A stretch of DNA of 64,000 nt from Corynespora cassiicola (lineage: Eukaryota > Ascomycota > Dothideomycetes > Pleosporales > Corynesporascaceae). Positions 23,981-35,000 of the stretch are shown piece by piece; positions within the stretch are counted from its first letter, which is position 1, and every line of letters begins with the position of its first letter. The notes beneath the pieces were generated by a model that saw nothing but the letters and a program-made list of their open reading frames with translations, searched no databases and was not told the origin of the DNA. Where the stretch lies: NCBI GenBank assembly GCA_022059125.1, contig JAEUWY010000001.1, positions 3,658,001 through 3,722,000 on the forward strand. The letters run 5' to 3'. Position numbers and translations under genes: made by a program.

Positions 23981-25456
23981 TTACAGCTTTTTAGATCCTG
24001 CAGCTGCGAGTGATGAGTCGTGGTTGTTGTTCTGCAGGTTAGGATCCGCTCCTTTCTCTAAAAGCAATTGAACTATGTTTTCGTGTCCTTGAAGAGTGGC
24101 TGCGCGCAGCGCCGAGCCATAGAAACCTCCAGCAACATTTACCGCCGCACCGGCATCTAAGAGCATTGTAACACATGCCGTGCTAGCATTATGAGAAGCA
24201 GTTTGCAGTGCCGTCCCCATTTCACCGCCCTCCGCGTTGCAGTCCGCCCCTTTCTCCAGCAGGAGTTTCACGATGGCCATTTCGTCAGCCCAAACTGCCG
24301 CTTGAAGAGGGTTCCCCATCTCGCCGCCTTGCGCATTAACATCTGCGCCACTCGAAATCAGCATCTTCACCGTCTCTTCGTTGCCAGCCACGCATGCAGC
24401 TTGAAGAGCACTGTCATAACGGCCGCCCCTCGCATTCACATCAGCTCCTCGATCGAGGAGTAGACGTACCGCATCCAGGTTGCCCTGGTGGGCTGCGCCC
24501 TGGAGAACCGGTCCAAATTTCCCAACGCTCGCGTTGACATCCGCACCATTATCAAGTAGGTGTGTCATCACCTCCAAAGAACCAATCGCGGCATGAAGCG
24601 CTGTCTCGCACCCTTCTCTTCGTGAATTAACGTCCACGCCGATGCTGAGCAGCCTTCGGACGAGATCGATCGAACCCAAGCCAGCGGCAGCGCAAAGCAC
24701 AGGGCCCATCGAGGGTGAAAACTGGGCGGGATTCGGCTTCGTCTCCCAGAGCTTCTCGAACAGATCGACTTGATCCGCTTTCAAGGCGGTCTCCATGGTT
24801 GATAGGAAATCGTACTCGAAGTTCCTGTCCAGCAAAGCATCCACAATGCCAGAATCGCCTGCGAAAACGGCAGCTCGCACTGCACTGCCGTACCTCCCCC
24901 CGAGAGTGTCCACTGCGCCGGCATCCAGCAGTAGCTGGACGAGTTCCAGGTTTCGGATTGACGCGGCGGCTTGCAGAGCGGTACCAGGAACGCCGTCTGC
25001 GACATTCAAGTCGGCACCCGCGCCGATGAGCAACCTCGCAACGTCCGCGTGCCCGTATGCACAGGCAGCCACGAGGGCTGATCCGTAGTACTCGCCGTAA
25101 TCGTCTGGGTCGCTGCCTTGGTCCAGGAGGTGCGAAACCTTGGCAATGTCGCCCTGGACTGCGGCTCTCATTAGATGATGATGGTTGTCGTGGACGCTTC
25201 CCGAGGGAAAGTATTGAGCGGCTTCGCTGTCACCAATGATACGGACGATTTGTCCCTCACCAACGAGGCGCATGATGTCTTCAATACCAGCAGATCTGAG
25301 GAATTGAGGATGCGTGTAGCTATCGTACCCAGGTGGATAGAATACCCACAATTCCCCCGGCTTTCTTACGATACGTGCAGTATCTCCCGATTCATTACTA
25401 ATAAAGGTGGTTTGGCTACCTTCAGCCTGCTTTTCATCTGTTACAGATGGATCCAT
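23981..25456 (-). CDS. ankyrin-repeat protein
   Basis: Minus-strand gene of 491 residues from ATG at 25456 (GCCATGGAT context, MDPSVTDEKQAEGSQ). The frame stays open upstream to 25654, which would add 66 residues, but that part is low-quality coding and runs through a GTTC repeat. The N-terminal 110 residues are not recognised (ELWVFYPPGYDSYTHPQFL). From about residue 115 come some eleven ankyrin repeats with typical cores such as GSALVAACAYGHADVARLLIGAGADLN, TALQAAASIRNLELVQLLL and GNPLQAAVWADEMAIVKLLLEKGAD, continuing nearly to the end. No NACHT or other effector domain is seen, so it may be a scaffold or a fragment of a larger NLR-like receptor. It is divergent from the HET gene, starts 516 bp apart. 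Confidence 0.8.
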   Translation of the reverse strand: MDPSVTDEKQAEGSQTTFISNESGDTARIVRKPGELWVFYPPGYDSYTHPQFLRSAGIEDIMRLVGEGQIVRIIGDSEAAQYFPSGSVHDNHHHLMRAAVQGDIAKVSHLLDQGSDPDDYGEYYGSALVAACAYGHADVARLLIGAGADLNVADGVPGTALQAAASIRNLELVQLLLDAGAVDTLGGRYGSAVRAAVFAGDSGIVDALLDRNFEYDFLSTMETALKADQVDLFEKLWETKPNPAQFSPSMGPVLCAAAGLGSIDLVRRLLSIGVDVNSRREGCETALHAAIGSLEVMTHLLDNGADVNASVGKFGPVLQGAAHQGNLDAVRLLLDRGADVNARGGRYDSALQAACVAGNEETVKMLISSGADVNAQGGEMGNPLQAAVWADEMAIVKLLLEKGADCNAEGGEMGTALQTASHNASTACVTMLLDAGAAVNVAGGFYGSALRAATLQGHENIVQLLLEKGADPNLQNNNHDSSLAAAGSKKL

Positions 25457-25972
25457 GGCGTCTTTGTGTAGTTCGTTCGTTCGTTCGTTCCATCCTACTC
25501 GGTCTCCGCCGCATTTTCTGTAGCAGACAGCCGACGCGTCGTGGATAGGTTGTTCCGCGCCGAGCCTCGTAGTCGGCCTCTGTAGGGAGCGCATCTGCGC
25601 AACATCCCGGTGACCCAGCGAATGACACCCGGTGGTACCGGTGAAGCGCCGCATTCGAGGCTGAGCGGTGGGGTGCCTTCCAGGATGGGAAGATCCCTCC
25701 CGGCGAAAAGCTGCGCCGTCCGTTGACTTCGGAATGCAATGCGTCTCTAGTGGCCATCTCTGCCAACTGATAGCACGCCACGTGACAATACATATACTTC
25801 CATAGGATATTGTAAGCAGTCCGTCCGGTATGAAGCTTGTCTCTTACTACAGTATGTTTCAAAGTTGCTCTGGGTACTTCAAATCCTGATCTACATTGCG
25901 CGCTCTTATTGCGATTTACCGTGCTTGCATGGAACAGCATTTTTCCATCCAAGACTTGCTCTTTTGGTGGCA
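25457..25972. other. divergent ankyrin/HET intergenic region
   Basis: 516 bp shared promoter region between two divergent genes. A (GTTC)5 repeat lies at 25471-25490, immediately before the ankyrin start. An antisense frame across much of it has no recognisable product. Confidence 0.5.
25471..25490. repeat. (GTTC)5 tetranucleotide repeat
   Basis: Five perfect GTTC units ending 14 bp upstream of the ankyrin ATG; on the minus strand GAAC, read as NERTNE in the extended ankyrin frame. Confidence 0.9.
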
Positions 25973-28010
25973 ATGAAGCCTCTGATTCCTATACGAGATT
26001 CTTTCCCGAGGCATTCGCGCAAACCTTCGCAACAAGACAATCCTAATATCTGCTCAAAATGTGTGCAGGTAAGCCTTCCAAAACTCTTCTCAGCGAAACA
26101 TGGGGTTTTCACCCTTCAACACCGAAGCCTCGATGATCTGACTCCTTCATGCAAGTTCTGTTGCATGCTTGGATTAATATGGCCTACATCGCACGCAAAA
26201 AAACCAGAAACGGGATTTCCCATGAGGATGCTCGCCTTGGGAGCCGATGAGATGAATAGCGCGGTAGATTGTTTGCTAGTCTTCGAACAAGACAAGTACC
26301 CCGGCTACGATTTTCACCAGTCTTATTGGGAGTCCCGCAGATCAATCTTCGAAGTCTCCGCAAATTGCTTGTTGGATCACAGTATCAATTGTCCACAACT
26401 CAAGTCTTGGGTCAAGCAGTGCGACGAAGAACACGGACATTGGCGAGCATATCGTACTAGCCATGAATATCTATCTCTGGAGGGTTTCCAGTTATTAGAT
26501 ATCGGCACTGGACATGTCGTTCCTGCAGCGGAGCGGGCTATCAGATACGCCGCACTCTCCTACGTCTGGGGACCCCAGTCAGAGGCCCCCACATCCAACG
26601 ATGAGCAAGGTTATCTGTTCCCAAGGACTATCAAAAATGCAATGGAAGTCACTAAGCAACTTGGTCTAGGTTTTCTTTGGGTCGACAGATATTGCATTCC
26701 TCAGCATGATGATTTGAAGAAAAATCACCAGATCAAGAACATGCACCGCATTTACCAACAAGCTCACTTAACCATTGTCGCAACAGCGGGAAACGGACCA
26801 CATTACGGACTGCCTAGAGTGAGCTCTCTGAGGGTCCTTGCACCTCATTTACTAGTTGACAACCGCTTATTTGTTGCAAATGCTGGAGATCCTCGACCCG
26901 AGGCAAATGTAGACATCAACAAATCACCATGGAACAGTCGAGCTTGGACATACCAAGAGAAGGTTTTCTCACGAAGTATTCTGTACTTTACTGAGACTGA
27001 GGTGGTGTTCCATTGAAAATCGGACCTTCACGGCGTGGATAACCCGACCCGCAATTATCTCCATCCTGGAAATCGTCCTTTAATCGATCGCATCAAAAGG
27101 AGGGGCCCGGTCACGCCACAAGCGGACCTTCTCAGTAAAACTTTCGATGAACTCGCCAGAGAGTTCAATAGACGTCTGATCACGCGCGAGGCAGATCGCG
27201 TTAATGCAATTGCCGGCGTACGAAGCGACATGGAAAGCAGAGGAAAAAATACATGGCCATGTAACAGGTGTTCTGGTCTTCAGAGAGTATCCGAATTCCC
27301 TGGACAGTTTTTTTTCGGTTTAGGGTATCTGGAAATGGAAACAAAGAGTTGGGATTCTGGAATTTTGACAGGTCTATGCTGGATCATGCAGAAATGCAAA
27401 GGTCGACGGAACGAATTTCCGTCTTGGTCCTGGGTAGGCTGGAATGGTCTATATCATCGCAACGCGGAGATTCGACTAGATTTGATCTTCCTCAGATTTG
27501 ATCTTCCTCAGATTTGAGCTGGAGCTCAATTCTAGCAAGGTTGAAATGCTACAAAAAGGAAACGCCTGGTCTAATCAGATAGACAATGATCCCGTCTTTC
27601 CAGATATCTGTTTTGTACGGAGCGAGCAGCTAGGGCCGATACAAGGCAGTGGAGTGATGGAGGAATCGATGTGCCGATTCGTTCACATCAAGGCTGCAGT
27701 CGTGAACTTCACATGCAAGATGGATGCTGACAACGAATGGAGTCTTGCCTCTTTGACGGGCATTGCGATCCATGAAGAGACCATGATACCCGTTCAACTT
27801 CTAAAGAAAGAGGACTTTCAGCCTCCTACCACTTCGACTTTCAAGAAGTTTCTAGGCCTTGTGTTCTTCGACATCAATTGGAATAGTATCTTCGTCATAG
27901 TTCTTCGGGGCCGTGGGTCTTATTACGAGAGAAGAGGCAGTTGGACGGCTCACACGAGTATTCTCTTTCCTCCAGAAGTTGATGATGGTATCATGTCTAA
28001 GACCTTATAG
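25973..28010 (+). pseudogene. HET-domain (heterokaryon incompatibility) gene, broken
   Basis: HET proteins trigger incompatibility cell death after fusion of unlike hyphae. From ATG 25973 the frame carries the HET core: IRYAALSYVWG, FLWVDRYCIPQ, NMHRIYQQAHLTIVATAG, SPWNSRAWTYQEKVFSRSILYF. It is interrupted by TGA at 27014-27016 right after ETEVVFH, where the same frame continues KSDLHGVDNPTRNYLHPGN, then FGLGYLEME and RRNEFPSWSWVGW, which are normal C-terminal HET-protein motifs. A 16-bp tandem duplication (27481-27512) then shifts the frame; removing one copy would restore continuity into LRFELELNSSKVEML and on to TAG at 28008-28010. A further shift near the T-run at about 27307 is possible. 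An upstream in-frame ATG exists at 25865. Sum of frames about 675 codons, normal for the family. Confidence 0.85.
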
Positions 28011-29011
28011 AGCAATTTCTCCGTGACCGCCTTGCCCATATAAGACTTGGATAAGCAATTCAAATTCCTGTCACGCTATTCGCTAGACATCTTTTACATT
28101 ACTTTTTTTCTTATCATACTAATATTTTACAAAGCTGCACATTTACGTTCTGCTTTTAACTTACAATAACTATTAATATTTAAAAGGCTATAAAGCTCAT
28201 TTTACTAAGCACCTTCTATAGCGCTTTTATGAAAACCACATGTTCCACTCCTACCACTATAACTTAGAAGTCACTCAGCAAAAACATTACCATCACGAAC
28301 ATCCCCTCCAGAGCTATAATTTAGAAAAACACCGCCATCTACATGACCCTAGACACACCACACAACCTCATAAGCGCAACATAGAATCGCACCCTCCGCA
28401 CCGCTCCTAGACCGAGATCCAGCAACCGCAAAACACCGAGTCCGCCCTCTTACAACTTCACCGCATTAACCACCATCGATCAGAATTACAACACACCACA
28501 CCATCATCACCAACACACACTCACACACGGAATTAAGAAAAAAGTTTTCTACCTCTACCTACTGACTCATTTTCACCCTCCCTCTCGCCCAAAAAGAAAA
28601 AAAAACACAAGGACCAGACCCCGAGCCTGCACTCCCAGAGCCCAATCTCTGCATTTTCATCTCATCTCATCCATTCCCATCTCACTATGCCCCATCTTCC
28701 CTCCACCCCTCCACAACCTCCATAAAAAGAGCAATAAGTGAAAGGAAGAAGAAGGAACAATCAGACAAAGAACGCCCCATCCATACGTCGCACACAAACA
28801 TCTCCATTCTTCCCCTCTCAATCCACCACCCATTTCATTCCAAATGATACATTCCTCCTTTCCATCCCTGAATCCTCCAAAAAAAAGAACCCACGCCTCC
28901 CATCCCATCCATACCGCCCATGCCATTCCCAGACAAAAGATGTAGAAGTAGAAGAAGAAGCGCCAGCAATGCAAACGGGCAATAACCCAAGCGGAACCGC
29001 TCTCTCCCGCA
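28011..29011. other. AT-rich then CA-rich spacer
   Basis: About 28060-28240 is strongly AT-rich with many TpA steps; 28370-28560 is CA-rich with CACA and CACACC runs; 28640-28990 is the probable 3' UTR side of TOM1, with CATC repeats. No coding sequence supported. The AT-rich part resembles RIP-decayed repeat DNA. Confidence 0.5.
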
Positions 29012-32000
29012 TTACGCGAAGCCAAAGTACTCTCCACCCGCCGTCATGGCCGTGTAGAGCTGCTTGCGCAGGTCCTCATACGACTCATACTCTGGGAGGT
29101 CGAGCTGATTGAAACATGTGTGACTCGACGGTAACCTCTCCTTGCTGCCATAGTCCCGGTGGATATTGAATCTCGAGAAGCCATTCATGCCTTCGAGCTC
29201 CTTGAACCCATTCAGCGGCACTTTGCTCGTGCCCGTGACGAACTGGAGGAGCTTGGCCTGCTCTTCCTTCTCGAAGGAGCGGACTGCGCGCCAGAACCAC
29301 TGGATCTGCGGCGATGCCGCCGTGTAGTTGTGATACTCGGTGTTGTTTTTCCAGTCGTCCACATTGATGTCGGGCAGGCCAGAAATGAGCAGCTCGAGCT
29401 CTTGCTCGCTGAAGATCGAGATGAGCTCTGCGGGGATGATGTCGTGGAAGCCCGAAAGGAACTCGTCGAGCTGTTCTTGGACGGCGCCAGTAAGGCGGTG
29501 CTCAGTAACGAGACGGACGTATTCGTGCTTGTTCTCTTCGGTGACAGGGATGTTGCGTCCATTTTCGATGAGGTCGGCGGTGACTATCTCGCCGAAAGCT
29601 TCAACCTCGACGGAGAAGGTTTCCGTGATGATATCCGTGATATCATTCTCAAGCATCCACTGAAGCGACTTGTAGTAGTCAAGGTCAAGAGTCTCCATGT
29701 CTTTGAGAGCCACAGGGCGGCCGAGGATACGCTTATAAACTGCTCTGCTGAAGTGGCAGTCGAGAACGCGGCCCTCGTAGAGCGCCTTGCCAATGATTCT
29801 GCCGATAAACTTGAAGAACATCAAGTGTTCAGGGTTGATGGAGCTGAGACGGTTGGGGTGGAAAGTCGTTCGATCGGAAGCCACAGGAACGAACAGGGCA
29901 TAATCCGGGTTGAACATTTGGCGAGCGATGACCTGGAACCATTCTCGAGTGACACCGCCAGCATCAACGCCCTCTTCGCCGTGGAATCGAATGCTGAGCT
30001 TGCCGTATTTCATTTCGTCTGCGTTCTTGAAATAGAGTGACTTGAAAGAGTCCAAGAAGACTTGATCACGACGGACAGCAAGCTGAAGAGGCGGATGTGG
30101 GTGGCGATCTCCGGTGCGGGCATGTAGCTTTCGGTTGAAATAGTTGCGCTTATTGTCGAACTCCAAGACCTTGGAGTTCTTGACCAGCAAGGAAAATGTG
30201 CCGCTCATGAGCTTGGGATTCTGGCGCACGAGGTCGTTAAGAATCTTTCGGTGCTCTTCTGTAAAAGTAAAGAACAGATTTTCCATCCTGGACTCTGGCG
30301 GGGGGCTTGACAGCGCAAACTCCTTCGGCAACATTTTGCTCAGAGGCGTCTCTCGCAGAGTCGTGTTCTTGCAAACCACCATGAGCGTCTCGATGAGCGG
30401 AAGCAGCGTCGTGGCAATTGTCAGCATGTTGCCACGCTGGCGAATGACAGTAAGGCATTCGCTGAGCTTGTCCCACAACGGCGCGAACGCTGCATCCTCG
30501 TAGAGAGTGAGCAAGATGTCGTCCTTTTGGGCTGGTTCTAGGGGTTCGGCGCTGCCGTCGGCCTTCTCCTTGTCCCGAGTGGGGTCGAACAAATAGTCAA
30601 GAGCAGTGAGAGCCCGCAGCAGCTTCGTCTGATCAGAGCTAGCTGGCGAGAACTTGGACAAAGCAATGCCCTGAACATCAGTAGGCGATGAGGCATTGGA
30701 GACTTGATTCGTCAACTCGGCAAGATCCTTCAAGGTCGAACGAGCGAGGTCCTGGGCAATGCCCAAAAGTTCCTTGCCAAAAATCTCCTTAGCTCCAGGG
30801 ATGGGTGAGAGATTACTGATCACTGAAAGAGTCTCCTGGAAGACCTTGGAGTTGCACTCGCGAGCCGCAAGGATGCGTGCAACCAAGCGCAAGTTGGCCT
30901 CGGGAACATCGGGCGGTGAAAGCGGGCGGTGCCTCTTAGACTTCTCATCCTCGCTCTTGGATTCCTGCTTCGATGTGTTTCCCTCGCCTTCAGTGGGAGC
31001 AGCTGACTGGGCTGTGCCCTCAGGCCCACTGACCATCTCGGTGTCCTCGCTCTGCGGCTGGGCTGCAGGGCGTGATTCAGCTTGCTCAGTCGAGGTGTTC
31101 TCTGCTCCAGAAGGCTGGCCTTCTCCGGACGTAGCAGCAGTACCGGCCGCAGCTTCTTCCTCATTCTTCTTGGCTTCGAGAGCAGCAATCTCCTTCTCCT
31201 TCTTGAGAATCTGGAGAGGCGCAGTGATGACACGCAACAAACCAGTCAGCTGTTCCATGATGGAAGAGCTCTCGATGATGAGTTTCCTATCGAGCAAGCC
31301 GAGGAGTGCGTTCAGAGGAAACTTGGTCGACTTCGTCTCTTTAGCTTTGCCCTTGCGGCTTCCGCGGTTCTTGAAGCCTACAGCAGTCTCATGTTCAGTC
31401 AAGAAGAAAGACCACACAGCCGGGTTCTTCTCAGTGAGCTGTGTAAGCGTGTTGAGACACTGCTGTACCACCATCAAGGGAGAAATGTCAGGATTGATAG
31501 ACAAGGCACCGTTCTTGCGCGATATCTTGGGTGTCTTGTCTGCTGACTGCTGTGGCTGCTTGGCCCGTAGGGAAAGCTGAGCGAAGCTCCGCTCGACGGC
31601 ATTGACATCGGCACTGCCGTCCTGCAGGATCGAGAGAAGTATGCTGATAACTTCGGCGCGGTTCTGGCGGTTCTCGCAGACATATCTCAAAATCGAGCTC
31701 AGGCTGACCTTGGCACTGCCTGTCTGTGGGATAAACATGAGACGGAGAAGTGTTGCAACGCCGGCCTTATCGAGCATCTGCACACAAGGACGAGCCTTCT
31801 TCTTCTGGGACTGATCATCCTGAGCGGTGCGACGGTCCGTTCCGCGTCGCCAGCCGGAGGGGACGTAGTCGTTAAATTGATTTAGTCGGCGGTCACCTCC
31901 GTAAGCTCGAGCCTCGGCGGAAATTTCAGGAGGCAGTTGGCGCAGCACGTCTTCGTCCTGTTCCATGAGAACAGCCTGTCGTAGTCCGGGATCCAGTGAT

Positions 32001-35000
32001 GCGAGGAAACTAGCCGCATCCATGTCCTCGGCACGAGGGCCACCATTGGCAGCCTGGTTTCGCCTGCGGTTTTCTTCACGCTCGCGACGGCGGCGCTCTT
32101 GTGCTTCATGTTGAAGAATCTCCTCGCGAATGTCAGCCGGCAAAGCATTCAAAAACTCCTCGCTGATGTCGTTGGGCTGTTGTTCGGGAGCCTGTCCAGC
32201 GGGTTCTTGAGATCGCGCCTGCTGAGCCTGCTGGGCTTGCTGGGCCTGGGCCTGGGCTCGCCGTTCAGTTACCTGTTGCATCAAAACCTCTTCACGAAGC
32301 TCCTCTGGGAGTGCCTCGAGGTACTCCAAGTCGATGCCGAGATCGGTGATATCGTACTCTTCACCGCGTAGAGTCGTGGTGATGCGTGGCGTGTTTTCGG
32401 TGGGCTCTTCTTCCGCTCGATGCTCCACAGTAACTTGGCCGGCTTCGACGCCCTCCATGGCCTGGGCCTCCGTCGGAGCACCCGAGTCTGCGGCATTCTG
32501 ACTTGCTTCAGCAGCTCGCTGAGCGGCTTCTGCGGCTTCGGCTTCTCGCTTCTCGCGCTCTTCGCGTTCTTTGGCCTCGCGGCGCTCTTGCTCCTCGCGC
32601 TCCTTTCGCTCTTGTTCTTCCTTTAATCGTCGTGCATTTTCAGCTTCCTTCTCTGCCTGTCGTTTGCGAGCAGCTTCTTGGGCAGGTGGTACCATGATCT
32701 TGAGAATCGAGTTTACCACACGCTGGCTCTTTTCTATGGCACCAGGGCCATAGAGAATCCGCGCTTCTTCCTGCCAGCGGTTGTTCGTTGTGCCCTTGGC
32801 AAATGCAACAACAGACTGAGGATCTTCTCGCGCCGAGCGCGATAAATGGCTCTCTCGGGCACGCTGCATCTCCCGACGGAATCCAGAATCGAAAGGCGGT
32901 GGAAGTTCGAATGGCAAATTACTAATTGAGAGATGGAGTGCACCGTTGTGCTGGTGCAAAGTCGTGCCTCCCTGACTCATAGCGTTGAGGAGGTTGCTAA
33001 TAAAAGAGACTGGGCTGTCAGTCGGGAAAAGTCGGGGGCCGCGACCTTCAATAGCTGAGACCCAATCACTCAAACCTTCGTTGCGTCCCGAGAAATTGGA
33101 ATCTCCACGGCCTGATGGGCGGCCAGATCGCTGAAGAAGCGGGTTCACACCGTCATCAGCCATGCGAGGGCCACCGCCAGGTCGATGTGATCGATAAGCT
33201 GGGACGAGGATGCGATCGCCAGGTCCACCTGGGAACATCCACGGACTGAGCCGACTCGGATGCCGGACGACAGGAGGCGGCGGCTCGTCCCAACCCCAGC
33301 CCATTTCGTGCATACCATCTTCGTCATCCTCTAGGCCGGGATTGTACACAATGTCGTCTTCGTCATAATCCTCTTCTTCGTCGTCATCATCTGCATACAT
33401 GTGTAAGTAAAATGCAAGCAAGGCCCATGTACCCAGGAGATAGAGCATTCACATACCTTCGTCTTCTTGCATGTCGTCTTCCATAAAGTCGTCAATGTCG
33501 CCATCTTGAGGTATGCGGGGCATCAACTGTGGCGGGTCGAGCACGAAGCCTAAAGCACCGGCGGAGAGGTTAGGATCCATGTCCACTGCACCTGGGAAAT
33601 CGCCATTGTCGTCGCTCCAGCCATCGTCGTGATCATCGGCGAGACTAGCGTTCTCGTCGTCGCCCGTGACTTCTTCGAGCTCATCCAAATCATCCATGTC
33701 GTCTTCGTCTTCATCAATGTCTTCGTCTTCATCCTCGTCCTCATCATCCTCCTCGGAATCGTCATCTGTTCCCATGTCTTCACCTTCTTCGTCAATCTCA
33801 ATTTCAACGTCTACGTCACCTGGCAAACCTTCGATGGGCCCCATTTCACCCATGTCCATCTCCTCATCTTCGTCTGAGACGACTTCATCACCGTCGCCGA
33901 GCTCCTCCTCGAATTCCATGTCATCGCCGTAGGCGTCGTCGTACATCATCTCTTCATCGTCTTCATCGTCCGAGGGCTCCGACTCCGACTCATGGGGGGG
34001 CTCAAACATACCCAAAGTTGAGTTGCGGTAGAGATCTGGGGTCTCCTCGCGTGTTGTCTCCATCATATCGTCATCTGAAGCCGAAGAGATTTCGTACTCC
34101 TCTGTCGAGTCAGGAGTCGACGATGTGTCGTACTTTGTGCTAAGGTCCATGGCCACAAATGTCAACCACTTCAGCGGCTTCAGAATGTACTTAACAACCC
34201 GCTTGGCATTGGGGAAGTTGAGATCAATGTCCGCAATCGCGGTGGTCAGAATCGTGATGAAATTCTTCTCGTACATGATCTTGGCCATCTGCTTCAACGG
34301 TGGCGTAAGATCGGCATTCTGGTTGAGCATCTCTCCGTTGGAACGCTGGGAGACCATCTTGGAGAAGATATCGGCAATGTTCAAGAGCCTAGAATACTTC
34401 ATGTCCAAGGGCTCGTCGGAAGCGGAAGCGTCTTTGAAGGCCTTTAACGCGTGCTCGAGAGTGAATTTCCGTACAAAGAGCAGATCGGACTCAGTCTCAA
34501 CGTATGGAGACGGCTGGCTTGCAGCCTGCCTGGGCGTAGAGAACTCTCCCGTCTTTGCGCAAAGGGATACGATGACATCTATCGCACAATTGGAGGTAGC
34601 GACCTTCTTCTTGAAAGCCAGATCGCCCTCATGGTTCAAGCTGCCAACGGGTACCAGATTGTTCAACAGGTAGTTGAGAACACCTGATCGGGGCTTGGAG
34701 GGTGTCATGGCGTATGGGTCGGCTTTCCTGGAGAAGTTGATAAATTCAATCTTGGTGCGGTTGTAGCTCTGCAGTAACTCCGCGAGGCACTTGAGGATAA
34801 AGCAGCGGTAGATGTATATGGGATGAGCCTCTGCCTTGAACTCCGGTTTCTCGGGCTTATTGGGCTCAGCAGTGGAGGTGGACGGCGCCGGACTAGGCTC
34901 AGATGCAGACTGGGACGCTTCCTGGCCTACTTCCGTGTTCTCTGCAGGCTTAGGTGCATCCGGCTTGTCTTCAATTTCCTTGTAAGCCAAGAGTTCACAG

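Noticed and set aside
25434..25973. 179-codon minus-strand frame upstream of the ankyrin gene
   Set aside because: Ends inside the ankyrin N-terminus in another frame; no recognisable motif. Mentioned only for the GTTC-repeat idea.
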